Positions 1 to 10,901 of a stretch of DNA of 64,000 nucleotides are shown piece by piece (the first letter of the stretch is position 1; each line of letters starts with the position of its first letter). The translations under genes and the position numbers were made by a program. This DNA comes from Microdochium bolleyi (Eukaryota > Ascomycota > Sordariomycetes > Xylariales > Microdochiaceae). The stretch covers positions 868,001 to 932,000 of the forward strand of contig KQ964248.1 of NCBI GenBank assembly GCA_001566295.1, given 5' to 3'. The notes beneath the pieces were generated by a model that made no database searches, was not told the DNA's origin, and saw only the letters and a program-made list of their open reading frames with translations.

Positions 1-2492
1 TGCGTGACGAGGCTGGGCGAGCTGCGCGTCGAGGAAGCTTCCGCCTCCCAGACTGATGTCGTCCATGTCTGGCGTCTCGTCTCCGCGCCGGTGGTACCCG
101 CGCTGAGATTGTGCCTGGCCGTGAGATGATCGTGGTGGTTGCACCCCGCCGTGGCCACCGTTCGAAATCGACTGCCGCTCAAGGTCATGCTGATCCTGAT
201 GCCCGTTGTGGCCGATTTGCCTGGTCACCGGCGGCGCCTCGCGCGGCCGGCGCACACTCGCCTCGGCTTCGTCCTCGACAAGCACCACCATCCACACTCC
301 CACCGCGCCGTTGCCGCCGATCAGCGGCGTGCAGTGGATCCAGCGGCCTTTTCCTACCGCCGCAGACTCCTTGTCGCCCTGGCTCTGCCGTTTCGAGCGG
401 ACGTCCGAGAGCCACCGCACTTTGGCCGTCACGCCGTGGCCGTCGGCGAACGCCTGCGTGAGGGCGTCCTTGACATGCCGCGAGCCGCCAATGCGGTCCA
501 TGAAGCTGCTCTGCAGCATGCCAGGGACACGCATCGTAGGGCTGGCGAACAGGATCCGCAGGTTCGGATACGGCCGCACGAGGAGGTAGTGCTCGTAGAT
601 GCCGCTGAGTCTACCACCTGTCGTCCCAGGCAGCGCCATGATCGGGTCGCTGTCCCGCCGCTGTATCGAAGCGTCGTCCCGGATGAGCAGTCTCGGCTTG
701 TTCCAGTTCGTCAGGTTGGCGTCGTCACTACCGTCGCCTCCCTGCACGGCCTGTCTTGTGCGGTGCAGGGAGCCGCCGTGCTCGCGGACCGTCTTGAGCT
801 CGGTCAGGTTGAACATCTCAGCCAGGTCGCGGAACTCGTCTTTGTCCGCGGTATCGGCGGCGGCAGGGATGTCTGCCCGGCTCGCGTCAAAGCCGCCCCG
901 CTGTTCGGCTTCCCGGGCTTCCTCTCGCTGCACAAGCCGTTCCATCGACTCCAGCCCCGAGCACTCCTTCACCAGCCCTGAGACGTCGACTTGGGCGCCG
1001 ATGAAGTAGCGAACATTGCCCCGACTGTCGTACAGAGGCGCGACCATGAGCAGGTTCATGAACGGCGACCCGTCTCGCCTGTAGTTGAGGAATGTCTCGC
1101 AGTGCTCCTTGCCGGCTAGGATCTTCTCCTTAAGTCGTCGTACGCTTGATGGGTTCGTCTTCGGTCCCTGGAGGAAACGACAATTCCGGCCAAGCACATA
1201 GTTCATGCCGTATTGCGTTGTGCGGTGGAATTCTGTGGCAAGCTTGTCAGTATTGCGTCCATGGTTCGGGTTGTCAAGAGGACCATCTACCTTCACTTGC
1301 GAAAATGATCGGATTGTCGGGGCGGGAAGGGTCTGTCAGGCAGAATACTTCGGCAAGACCTTCCGAGAGGTCCCTCAGATGGACAGGCAAGGTGTCAGCG
1401 ATACGCCGCTTGATGGTGATGCTGACAGTGCGCACCCACGTCTGCGTGATATACGCGGGCAGGTCCTCGCGCGCGAGCAGCTCAAACGCCTGGTCTGCCT
1501 TGGCCTGTAGATCGTCGTTGACAGTTTTTTGTATCGGCTGATCAGATAGGTTGAACCCGCTGAGTGGCTGGAGGGAGCTTGTGATCGAGTTGACGTATTC
1601 CACCGCTTTCATGGCCTTCAGTGCGTCAAGATAGTATACGAGTACGGGCACGGAAGCCGGGTTGGCTGTGCACAGGAAGGTAGTGAACCGCTGGAGAAGT
1701 GTCGGGTCTTCGAAGATGACCTTGAGGTGCTCTTTCGAAAAGAGTAGCTCCGAGCGTGCCTCCAGGGAGTATTGCGTCGGCGCATTGGCCGGGACGACCA
1801 GGTCGAAAGACGCCGGGTCGATCTCTTCCTCCGCAAGTGGCTCCAGGCCATCATTGTTCCCGGCGCCCTTGGTCTGCAGAGCCGGCAGGGCAGAGTTGCC
1901 CGGTGCGAATGAAGAGATCGAGGAGGGAGCATGGGACATGTTAGACATGATGCTCTTCCGTGCGTCTGACGGGGATCTCGTTGACGCTCCCTGGTGCTGG
2001 GCCACCTCAGGCGATGCCGGACGCCTCACGTGGTGGCTGACGTAGTACGGTTCGCTTTGGGCACTATCACCATGTATTAGTGGTCCTGCCGGCAATAGAT
2101 CTGCACACCTAGGGCCGGTTTTACCTCTCTGATCGCACGGGAAAGTGAGCCCTCTCGTCGGGAATGAAGCTGTCGTCCATGGCGGAGAAGTCCGGCTCAA
2201 TTGGCAACTCTGTCCTGTCCAGAGACGAGTACCTCGCGGGGTAAGAGTCGACGTCGTATGTGCTGAGCTGCGAGCGACTCCTCGGCACGTCTGGTGCCTC
2301 GGCTGCTTCCCGGTCCGGCGACGGATAACCGAAATCTCTGTGATCGACAGAGTCTGTTGCCGTATGGTCGGAAAAGGCTGTGAGGGAGACACTGGCACTT
2401 GGGAGTCTAGGATGTGAGCCGGCGTCACGGGCTCGGGGGCTGGGCGTGGTCTCGCTCAAGTGCGAGAAGCTTCTTGAGAACTTGCGAAGCAT
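1..2492 (-). CDS. RGS-LOV photoreceptor (BcLOV4-like), 3' end outside window
   Basis: Blue-light sensor joining a regulator-of-G-protein-signalling (RGS) domain to a flavin-binding LOV domain. Model on the minus strand: exons 2125-2492, 1291-2036 and 1-1232 (open at the edge), giving 782 visible residues. The N-terminus (1 to about 200) is Ser/Pro-rich and disordered. An RGS-like helical region covers about 213-340, and the LOV core about 355-460. The LOV signature GRNCRFLQG is clear. Its Cys, which should form the flavin adduct, is residue 389 (codon 1180-1182). The flavin-contact Asn (PFMNLL) and Gln (FIGAQVD) are also present. A second PAS-like stretch follows at about residues 580-700. 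The 1233-1290 intron splits the LOV domain just before the EFHR motif. The 2037-2124 intron is less certain (other AGs are nearby). In the Botrytis relative this domain order gives light-induced membrane binding; that function here is inferred. Confidence 0.88.
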
Positions 2493-5400
2493 GACAGCAG
2501 TTGTCTCAGAGCGGTACCCAATGGAGAAAACAATGGCAACAGACGTGCTTCTCAGCTGCCAGGAGAGACAAGGCTTGCCTCTTTAGGTGTTAGCTGTGAC
2601 GGCGGGTTCTCTTTTCCTTGTCAATCACGGCAGGAACCCGAAATTGCTTTTTCTCAAGTTGTCGGAACTGCGCCGTGTTTGGCAGACTCGGTGATGAGAG
2701 CACTCGCCGGCGACCAGAAAGACGGCTGAGGGATGTCTAGTCCAGTGGAGGGAAAGGCGAGCAATCTAAGCGACTGGACCGCGACCAAGACGGCCCGGGA
2801 CGTGATGGGTCTAAGTAGAGCTGGCGGCTCTGGGCAAACGCGCCTAACAAAATCTCACACGAGTAAGCACCCCATGAGGGACTCCATGACGGTTCGTGGA
2901 CCGGACTGCTTGCCGATCGAGTCTTGAGCAGCCAGGGTCGCTCAGCCCAGAGGCACCAGGGCAATTTGCTGATCGGGCACCGGCTGCAGCCACTCGACGG
3001 AGCCCCGGGTCGATGCTCGAAGTTTGCTACTCAGCGGCCAGGAGAGAGAGCCACAACGGCATGAGGTCACCTGGGTCCAGGCATGATGCAATGGAGAGCG
3101 GAGGCGCTCCGGTTCGACCCCTTTGCTAGCGTGGCCGGCAGCTCCTTGGGCGGGACACTAGCCCGTGGCCGTCGATGTTGCCGTCGTGGTTCATCGGGAC
3201 GAGTGGTTCTCGTGCTCTGGAGCAGCTCGCACGGCACACTAGACTGCTGCAAGATCTACGCAGCAGAAAAATCAAAAGTCCCAGGCGGGGCAGGGAGGGC
3301 CATACCAGCATTTGTGCTGCCGCAATCTCACGATGACCAGCTCGGCGGATTAGTGATTGCCGGCGGGGCGAGTCTGCCGGCGACTGTTGCCCTGATGAGC
3401 GTGATGCTGACCGTCGAGCTCGTCAAGCCTCCGCAGAGCAGCAGCGGGCCAGTGTTGACTGCGTACGATGGTGGCCGAGGGGCCCCGATCGTGAGGAGCG
3501 CCCAGACGAACCAACGAGTCGGAGAGATCGGGGAAGGCACGGAAAAGCAGCGACAGCCACGCGCAGTGGACCTGGGCTGAGCGCGCTAGTCAGGCTGGCC
3601 CGGTAGCGCGGAACCACCTCGTCGAGGAACCAGAGCTCGTCCAATCCACGGTGATGGTCCCGTGTCTCTCGGTGCTGGTGGTCGGACCTGGAGAAAGAAT
3701 CAGTGCTTACTCGAGGATCCTGCTCACGCCTCCACCAGCAGTCTCCATCATCGGTGCTCACCCGAATGTGTGCGGCAAGGACACTCCCAAGAACAGATCC
3801 CGTCCCCGCGATATCATTCTCTCGGAGCCGCATCAGACCCAGGCACGAACCATCATCAATCGACATCGAAGAATCCTGCCCCCTGGCAAACGATCGTCCC
3901 TGCATACATACCTGGGTATGTAACCCATGCAACCCATGCCTGCAACATTCGCCAGGGGCCATGATGTGGTTATCTTCACCTGACAACAACCCGTTCGGCA
4001 CGAGAGCGGCATGCCGTGGCCCCAATCACAGCCTTCTTCAGCGCCGGCTCTTCTGCCGCAACTCCTCCGCAATCACCTGATGGGCCCCGCTCCGCGTGGG
4101 ATTGCACTCGCAAGGGACGTGAGATGCCTCTGGCGTGCGAAGATTGATATACGAGCGCGGAACTCAATCGTGATGTGATGCTGCCAGGGTGCACAGGACG
4201 GGGAAGTGCTTGCGAGATGGTACCCTCCATGCAGAACATGCGCTACCGATCTTTGGCAAGAGCACGGAGTACCACCCGGCTGTGGTCTGCCACGACCCTA
4301 TCCTTGCAAGCCTTTGAGCCAATCGTACAGAGTGCAGTACGAGCCCAACATTGATGAGCCGAGCAACAACGAACCGCCGTTGCAATATTCAACAGAAAAC
4401 TTCCGGGATCTTCAACCGTCTAGGCCCGAGCGGGGGGAGGCTGGAATACGAGCCTCAAGGACCAGCACATAATCGTGCTTCCCAACGCGAAGCCGCCCTT
4501 CTGAGTGATAGATCTTTCGAGTGATAAGACCATAAAGCTGGGCGCCGTGACGACCATGCACTGCAAAGATCGGCGATTTGCGTGTCCGGGCGGGCAGGAA
4601 GCGGAAGAGAAAGTGATATCCGCGCCTGGTGGAACGCTCAAGGACTCGGACGCAGTATCATTTCGCGAGATTAAATATTCCTGTCTCTTTCGTGACCAGT
4701 GGTAATCATTGCGTCTTTCCAAACAGAATGCAATTTCATGCTGACAAGAGACCCACGAGTTCTATTCAACACTACACATCGAGGTTCATCTTCCTCAGCC
4801 TATATGTCCTCAGTCTACATGTCCTCAGTCCATATCGTGGACGCCCAAAACGGCTTGGTGGAAAGGGATAACCCCTACCACAAGTATATTAACCAAGAGA
4901 CTTTGGTTCTGATCAGACACCACCCGGGACATGGATATCAACACCTTGGACACGCCAAGTTCTGTTCCAAAGGTCCATTCTCATCATGCATGTTTGTGCC
5001 AGTGTACATGAAGCCGGGCTCAAGCTGGCATGTTCAGGTCTATGCTTCGGCAAGTACACGGCTGTTTTCTTTTCTTGACAGACTGATTAAGAAAGGGACG
5101 CATCTTCTTCCATGGCCAGCCTAACCACCAGACTGCCACCGATCACTGCCAAACAACAAAACAAAGCATCAAAACAGTGGGCTACGAAATTCTAGGATAA
5201 AGTAAGTCTAGTGGTATCTGATGAGTCTAAGCTGCCGGACAGCCGAACAGAAAAGTGTATGCTGGGTCTGTCATGTTTCGTCGTGTGTAAAAAGATGTAT
5301 GTGTTTTGTAACGTGCTTCGTGGAACCTCATGGGCAGCTGCGGTATAGTATCCTGCCATCCATGGTCTAAGCCGCAAAGCCTTTGTGGGAAGGGGCAATG

Positions 5401-5573
5401 CTAGAAACGCTGATATGCATGCGAGGACCAAGGAGAGTGTGTCAGATGTGCTGGCCCGATACACGTGTTGTGGATGTGTGACGGATGCCTGAGAAACTCG
5501 GCAAAGTGTAAATGGATCAAAGATGAGCCCTGCTGTAGACATCGGCTGAGGCAATCTCGGCTGATATAAATGC
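2493..5573. other. 3.1 kb gene-poor spacer
   Basis: No convincing gene. The open frames here are short and overlap on both strands, have unremarkable composition, and show no recognisable domain or splice-linked continuation. The right part (4600-5300) is more AT-rich than the rest. The left part must hold the promoter and 5' UTR of the RGS-LOV gene. A 15-bp triple repeat sits at 4792-4836 (listed separately). Confidence 0.6.
4792..4836. repeat. 15-bp tandem repeat, three imperfect copies
   Basis: Copies start at 4792, 4807 and 4822. Each begins TCCTCAG and continues with a variant of TCTACATG. Differences between copies are substitutions only, with no indel. Confidence 0.8.
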
Positions 5574-6739
5574 CTAAGCCGACTCGGCCTGAGCCAGCAG
5601 TCGCGCTCGCCAGCCGTTGCAAACCTCCTCAAAGCCGCCCACCACGTCTCTGCACACACCCGCGCACTCCCGCTTCTCCAACCTGTCTCCCCAGTTTCCG
5701 CGAGTCAGCCACCGCTCGCCTTCATCCCTGAGCTCCTCTTCGCGCTTCATATCAGCAACCATTTCCTTGGCGGTTCGCAGTCGCCGCGCTGCTGTGTTTG
5801 TGGTTTGCCGTGACATGTGCAGTGTGTCTGATAAGTAGTTGAGCGTCTGCACTAGGTCGGCAGTCACCGTATGCAGTGCTGCCAGGTTGCTGAGCGCTGC
5901 AGTGGCGGGGCGTGGCATGTCCTCGGCGACTGAAGCGAGCAGTGGTAGGAGCTCGTCGATAGTCTCCGGGTCTGGCGGCGCGACCAGTGGTGACAGAATC
6001 GGAAACGCCAGGTTGTGTATTTGTCGAGTCTGGTGGGCCAGGTGCGTGGAAAGTGCGGAGTGGGCAGTAATCAACCTGCAAGTTCGTGTTAGCTTGACCA
6101 AGTGGCAAGGAGGACATTTGTGGTGCAGGCTTGCCTCGTAGTGTTTCCCTCCACACTAGACTGCGATCCGAGATCTCGGAGGCCGTCCGTAACCCTCTTG
6201 AACACTGGATCGGCTCCGTTCCCGATGGTGTCCGTTCCACGTCTTGCCAGTGTCTCTACAGCATCGATCTTGGCAACCAGGCTGGGTGGCATGCCCGATG
6301 TATCCAGATCAGTCTCGGAGCCGTACTCGCTTCCATCATATGCACTCGCAGTCCGTTGGTGCCCACGGCCATTTGGTGGCGATTGTGCGCTGAGAGTCGC
6401 CGTCCTTGTCCTTGGTGGCTGTGTGGGTTCTTCTGTAGGCGTCGATGTGGTGTTGGTTTCCTCTTCCTCTTCCTCATCGTCATCATCGTCATACTCCTCG
6501 TCAGAATCCGAGAAAGCGTCACCAAGCTCATCCGCGAGATTGCCGAGGCCGTTGCTCTGCCCAAGCATGGACAGCTCCTGCTCGTTCATGCTGTTTCGGA
6601 GCGGTGTGAGGGGGTCTTGGAACGAGGACTTCGACATGCGGCGAGCGTCGGGTGATGTGTTGGGGCTCGGTGTCTGGAGCTGTGCTTCGACGGCGGAGGA
6701 CTGGCGGGAATGCCGCGGTGTCTGTGGCGACCTCGACAT
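5574..6739 (-). CDS. uncharacterised acidic/helical fungal protein
   Basis: I do not recognise this family. Model: exons 6135-6739 and 5574-6075, 368 residues. Residues 1-60 are Ser/Pro/Thr-rich. Residues about 80-110 form a run of Asp and Glu. The rest is predicted mostly helical, with a Trp-rich end containing WLTRGNWGDRLEKREC. I chose the Met at 6739 (MSRSPQTPRH) over one 39 codons upstream, because the upstream extension looks like untranslated sequence. The exons are joined by an unusual GC-AG intron (6076-6134) with branch sequence GCTAAC, which restores one open frame. The layout, a disordered acidic head and a helical tail, fits a scaffold or complex subunit, but no function is claimed. 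Confidence 0.7.
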
Positions 6740-7895
6740 GATTTGTATGGTTGTCCCGCGGTCTCGATTATGCTGGCTTGAGCTCTCGTGCCGAGATTCG
6801 GCGCCGTGTCGACGCGCGCTACTATAATAACGGAACAGGATGAAGCCGGCGCACAAGATGGCTAGGCGGCTCTGCTCGTGTAAACCGTTGTTGGGGGCTG
6901 TTGGGAAATTCGCTACTGAAACAGAAGCTCAAGGAGGGGCTCGTCGAGGTCTGGCGGTATCTCGGCAAACCCGTCGAGCGTGGTAACTAGGCTGGAGTCA
7001 AGGGACTAACGGCTGTACTGGCTCTTTGTGTGGTTCGGTGAGGGTACTGGGTATGTTTGGTGCCCTCGAGACATGAAGACGGTCGAAACTGAGGACGACG
7101 ATGCTTGGTGTCGACGTTTGTTGTTTATCCTTATTTCCTGGGAGCTCCTTGTCAGGCTCTCCGCTGGGCTGGCGGCCCTGGCTGGCAGGCTGCAGGGACC
7201 GCTGATTGGGCTTGTGGAACTTTGCGCCAAGCTCGATGAGGGTTGGTCCCTCAGCACAGGCGCATGGCATAACAATGGCACAGTCAGCCCGCGGACGACT
7301 TCATGCTTCATGGAGACCTTGGTGTGCAACAACTGACAGCAGAGGGAAAGAATGTCGAACAGCAGACAAAGGATTTCTTTCCGGACATCTAAGTGCTAAG
7401 CAGAATGTTTGAGCCTTTCCGTGGAACACGCATTCATCATGCCTTTCCCATCCATGGCAAGGATCCACAACTAAGGGGTCTCTGGTACATTGAGAGCGAC
7501 GTCACCCCACACTGGGCAATGTTGGCCTGAAGAGACAACGCACGGCGATTTTCAAGGACACGCTCGTCCAAACAAGGAAATGAGTAGAGGTCGTGGCTCA
7601 CTTGGCAAAGAACCAACGATTTATTCATAATAAGGCTTGTTTGCTATCAACTACACATGTTATGTACAGCATGGTTGAGACTGTCTTTGCATGTGCCTCC
7701 GTGCCCCTCCGCACCATCCAAATGTCAAGACCCCGTGGTGGGGCTCGCAACGCGCCACGCAGAGAGCGCCTTCAAGCTCTCGAGACTTTTAAAGGTTCTT
7801 TCACTTCAGCCATCACCACCACACAGCCACGACACTTTGATTTGAGACTCTGTATTTCAGCCTCGACACTGCCGTATCGTATAGCTGGCAGTAAC
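6740..7895. other. divergent spacer between the 5574-6739 gene and nat3
   Basis: No gene seen. It must carry both promoters. A TTTTAAAGG element at about 7788-7796 followed by a C/A-rich stretch lies roughly 100 bp before the nat3 start and could be part of its core promoter. Confidence 0.5.
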
Positions 7896-8531
7896 ATGAC
7901 GACCTTCCGGCCTTTCAGGCCCGATGACCTGAACCGGATCTCCAAATGCAACCTCGATCCTCTGACTGAGACGTACGACTTGAGCTTCTACGTCCAATAC
8001 TACACGAAATGGCCGTCGCTATTTCAGGTAGCTGAGGACACCAATGGTAACATTGTAGGCTATAGTACGTCGTCTCGATGGTGTCTGGAATGCATGTGCG
8101 CTGCTGACAGCCTGCCACTCTCGCCAGTCATGGGCAAGGTCGAGAGTTCACCCGATTACTTCAAGTTCTCTGAGCACTATCTGCCCTGGCATGCGCACAT
8201 CACAGCTCTCACTGTGGCGCCGGAAGCTCGCCGCTCCGGTGTCGGCAGCATTCTCACGGAATTCCTCGAGAAAGCCGCAGACGCTCACGACACATTGTTT
8301 GTGGATCTATTTGTTCGGAAGAGCAACACGCGAGCCATCGAGTTCTACGAGAAGCTTGGCTACAGCGTCTTCCGTGTTGTCAAGGACTACTACGGTGACA
8401 ATGTCAATGACCCGACGGCCGACGGCGAGGATGCGTACGACATGCGCAAGTCGATGAAGCGGGATACCAAGGGAGAGCACGTTCGCGTTGATGGCAGGGA
8501 CCACTTCGTCAACCCAGAGGAAGTCTTTTAG
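7896..8531 (+). CDS. nat3: NatB N-terminal acetyltransferase catalytic subunit (Nat3/Naa20)
   Basis: Catalytic GNAT subunit of NatB, which acetylates the initiator Met of nascent proteins starting Met-Asp, Met-Glu, Met-Asn or Met-Gln. It works at the ribosome with the auxiliary subunit Mdm20/Naa25. Exons 7896-8064 and 8128-8531 give 190 residues, close to family length. The start MTTFRPF matches the family start, although the frame is open further upstream. The intron 8065-8127 interrupts VGYIMGK. The acetyl-CoA loop is seen as RRSGVGS after the VAPEAR strand, and the FVRKSNTRAIEFYEKLGY segment is typical of Naa20. The intron is 63 nt with no in-frame stop, so retention would insert about 21 residues. 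The gene converges on the dehydrogenase at 8535. Confidence 0.95.
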   Translation: MTTFRPFRPDDLNRISKCNLDPLTETYDLSFYVQYYTKWPSLFQVAEDTNGNIVGYSTSSRWCLECMCAADSLPLSPVMGKVESSPDYFKFSEHYLPWHAHITALTVAPEARRSGVGSILTEFLEKAADAHDTLFVDLFVRKSNTRAIEFYEKLGYSVFRVVKDYYGDNVNDPTADGEDAYDMRKSMKRDTKGEHVRVDGRDHFVNPEEVF

Positions 8532-8534
8532 TCC

Positions 8535-9362
8535 TCACGTCATTGCTCCGTCCACCGAGTATACGCCGCCGCTGACATAGCGACTCTCTGGGCTCAAAAG
8601 GAAGACGATCACGTTGGCGACTTCCTCTGCAGTTCCATGACGCCCGAACGCGGCCGTGTCGTCGAATGGCTCGTCTGGTGACCGACCGTGGAAAGCAAAG
8701 CTCTTGTCCATCAATGGCGTGTGTATCGAGCCTGGAGCCACAGCGTTGACCCGGACTTCACGCTTGCCATTCTCCTTGGCGGCCGCCCTGGTCAGCCCGA
8801 GCACGCCGTGCTTGCTGGCATCATATGCGCCGTGCATGGCGAAGCCTGCCACAATGTGTTAGAGAACATTGCGGTATCCCAGCGGCTCGACCATCCAGGA
8901 GGACGGCCAGTACACACCTTGAAGGCCGTGGATAGAGCTCAGGTTGACAATGGATCCGCCATCGACAATCTTGCGGAGCTCTGCTCGCAGACAGTACATC
9001 GTCCCTGTCAAATTGACAGCAATAATCTTGTGCCACTCGTCGTCTTCCAGCTCAGCCACTGAGCGCAGGCCGTGGTGTCTACCAATAATACCTGCATTAT
9101 TCACTGCGCCATCGAGCCTGCCGAACTTGTTGACGATTTCCTCTATCCAAGTCTCGACTTGTTCCTTGTTGGACACATCTACGTTGTGCATCATGTATGA
9201 CGCCTGGAGTGAGGTGAAATGGTCTTCGGCTTTCTGGATTGCTTCGGGGTCGACATCGCTGAGACAGACAATCGCACCCTTCTTGGACAGGATCTGGGCC
9301 GTGGCAAGCCCGATGCCACTTGCGGCGCCTGTGATGGCAATGACCTTGCCTTGAAATGCCAT
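8535..9362 (-). CDS. classical short-chain dehydrogenase/reductase (SDR)
   Basis: NAD(P)-dependent oxidoreductase of the classical SDR family; the substrate cannot be told. Exons 8918-9362 and 8535-8845 give 251 residues, the usual length. The Rossmann motif TGAASGIG is at residues 10-17, NNAG near 93, the catalytic Ser in NLSSIHG, and the YDASK catalytic Tyr/Lys pair just after the intron. An Asp (SDVD) after beta-2 suggests preference for NAD over NADP. The 72-nt intron (8846-8917) has branch TCTAACA and splits a Gly codon. The start at MAFQGK is preferred over a Met 12 codons upstream. The end SGGVYSVDGAMT is a typical SDR C-terminus. Confidence 0.93.
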
Positions 9363-10901
9363 GTCGTGCGCTAGTCTTCGCGATAATGTGCTGTGCACTG
9401 ATCAAGAGGGGCGTCCCTTGGGGAACTGCGGGGTAAAAACGAGCGGGCTCTGAAGCCCTCCATCGTAAAGTGCAACTTTGCGAGGTTGCAACAAGGAGGC
9501 ACTCTATGACGGCCCAGGATCTAGTCCGACAGCTGTCCTCCATGTTCTTCAAAAGCTATGGTGTCTGGGTTGTGCAAAGGACACACTCTTTGTCTTATTT
9601 GCACGGTTCTTACATCCCGGTATGTAGCTTGAGTCAGCATGCCGAAACACCACCCACAGTCTGGCCCAAGAGAGTGCTAGATCCACGACGGTAGCGCCGG
9701 CGGGTCATTGAGGACAGCATGGAAGGCTGGCGCTGTTCGAGAACAAATGCGCGCATGCTCATGGAGTGTGACACGGCTCTGTCGCGTGGCTGCTCGGCTG
9801 ACTTTGCCGATGTCCAGCACATGCGAATCCAATGCTCCGAGCTGCAGGACTGCGGGCAACCCAAAATACAGCCACATGCATCCAAGGTCACACTAAGATC
9901 ACGCGGCTAGGTGCGGTCTAGTTTGACAGGACAGTGGAGAGATCTCACGTGCCTTTTAAAGGGTTGCTGCATCTGGACGAACGACGCCGCAGAGCGCGAC
10001 GCGCAGAGCGTTTCCTCGGGAGCCGATCAAGATGGAGTGAGCAACCAACTGACTGGCAGGGCCGATTCCGGAGCAGACAAACGCCTGGGACCACTGCTCT
10101 AGGCTAAAACAATGCTGGCACTGCCTTGCCCGACTCTTGCCCAGGGGGTTCTGAATCATGACAGTTGCACCAGAGGGGCGCCGCGGATGGGCCGAGGCGC
10201 AGTCTGCTGACCCGTCATCACTCAAGGGGGCCCCGCGATGTGCCCCTCGTTTCGTGTTGGACCATGTCTCGACGCATCAGACCGGCGGGCAGAGGCTCAA
10301 GCCTCGAGCACAGCGAGTACAGCACGCGAAGGGGAGGGCAGCAAGCGGTGGTGGATCAGGCGGGCATGTGAGCAGCAGAGCTGCGGCGGGCAGGCTGGCG
10401 AGACTGGCTGGAGCGTCCAGGTACGCCGCCTTGGCGCTGCAGGCCCATGCCCATCTGACCTCGGGCGGACGAATCGCGGTGCGGGCTGCGCTCCGCCATT
10501 GTGGGGGATCGCGGACTTGGTGCGTGGATGACGTCCCGCTCTCGTTCCAGCTTCCCCGGGCCGGGGTAAACTTGTCGGAGAGCCTGCGCTGGAGCAGCCT
10601 GTTCTGGAAGCTCTGCGCTCCTGGCCCGGGCTCGTTGACCTTGGCCGAGCGTTCTGACAAACAGTCTCATTGCGCCTCGTTTCTTCCTCCTCCCCCCATC
10701 TTTTCTCTCCTGCTCCAGCTCACCTGCTCGCGTTGCATCCCTGCCCTTGTCTCTGCTGGACAGCTCAGAGCGACGGCACGACTCGGGTTCCTGGAGAACG
10801 AGTCGCGACCTTGACCAGTATTATTTGTGTTCCTCTGTATCCCTAGAACAAACCACCCGTGCCGGCCACGAGACGCCCAAACTGCGTCCCCGCGCGCCGA
10901 G
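9363..10901. other. spacer upstream of the glutaminase-like gene
   Basis: No gene seen; open frames on both strands overlap and look random. A pyrimidine-rich tract at about 10676-10715 and the sequence up to the ATG at 10902 probably hold the promoter and 5' UTR. Confidence 0.5.

Noticed and set aside
139..981. 280-codon open frame opposite the LOV exon
   Set aside because: Antisense by-product. The minus strand reads a clean LOV protein here.
3095..3130. Second B-box-like string (GGTTCGACCCC)
   Set aside because: The flanking bases do not form a T-stem and there is no tRNA body.
3423..4025. 200-codon minus-strand frame
   Set aside because: No domain, no family resemblance, overlapping equally long random frames on the other strand.
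4699..5124. 141-codon plus-strand frame containing the 15-bp repeats
   Set aside because: No domain, no splice partners and poor start context. Kept only as a repeat observation.
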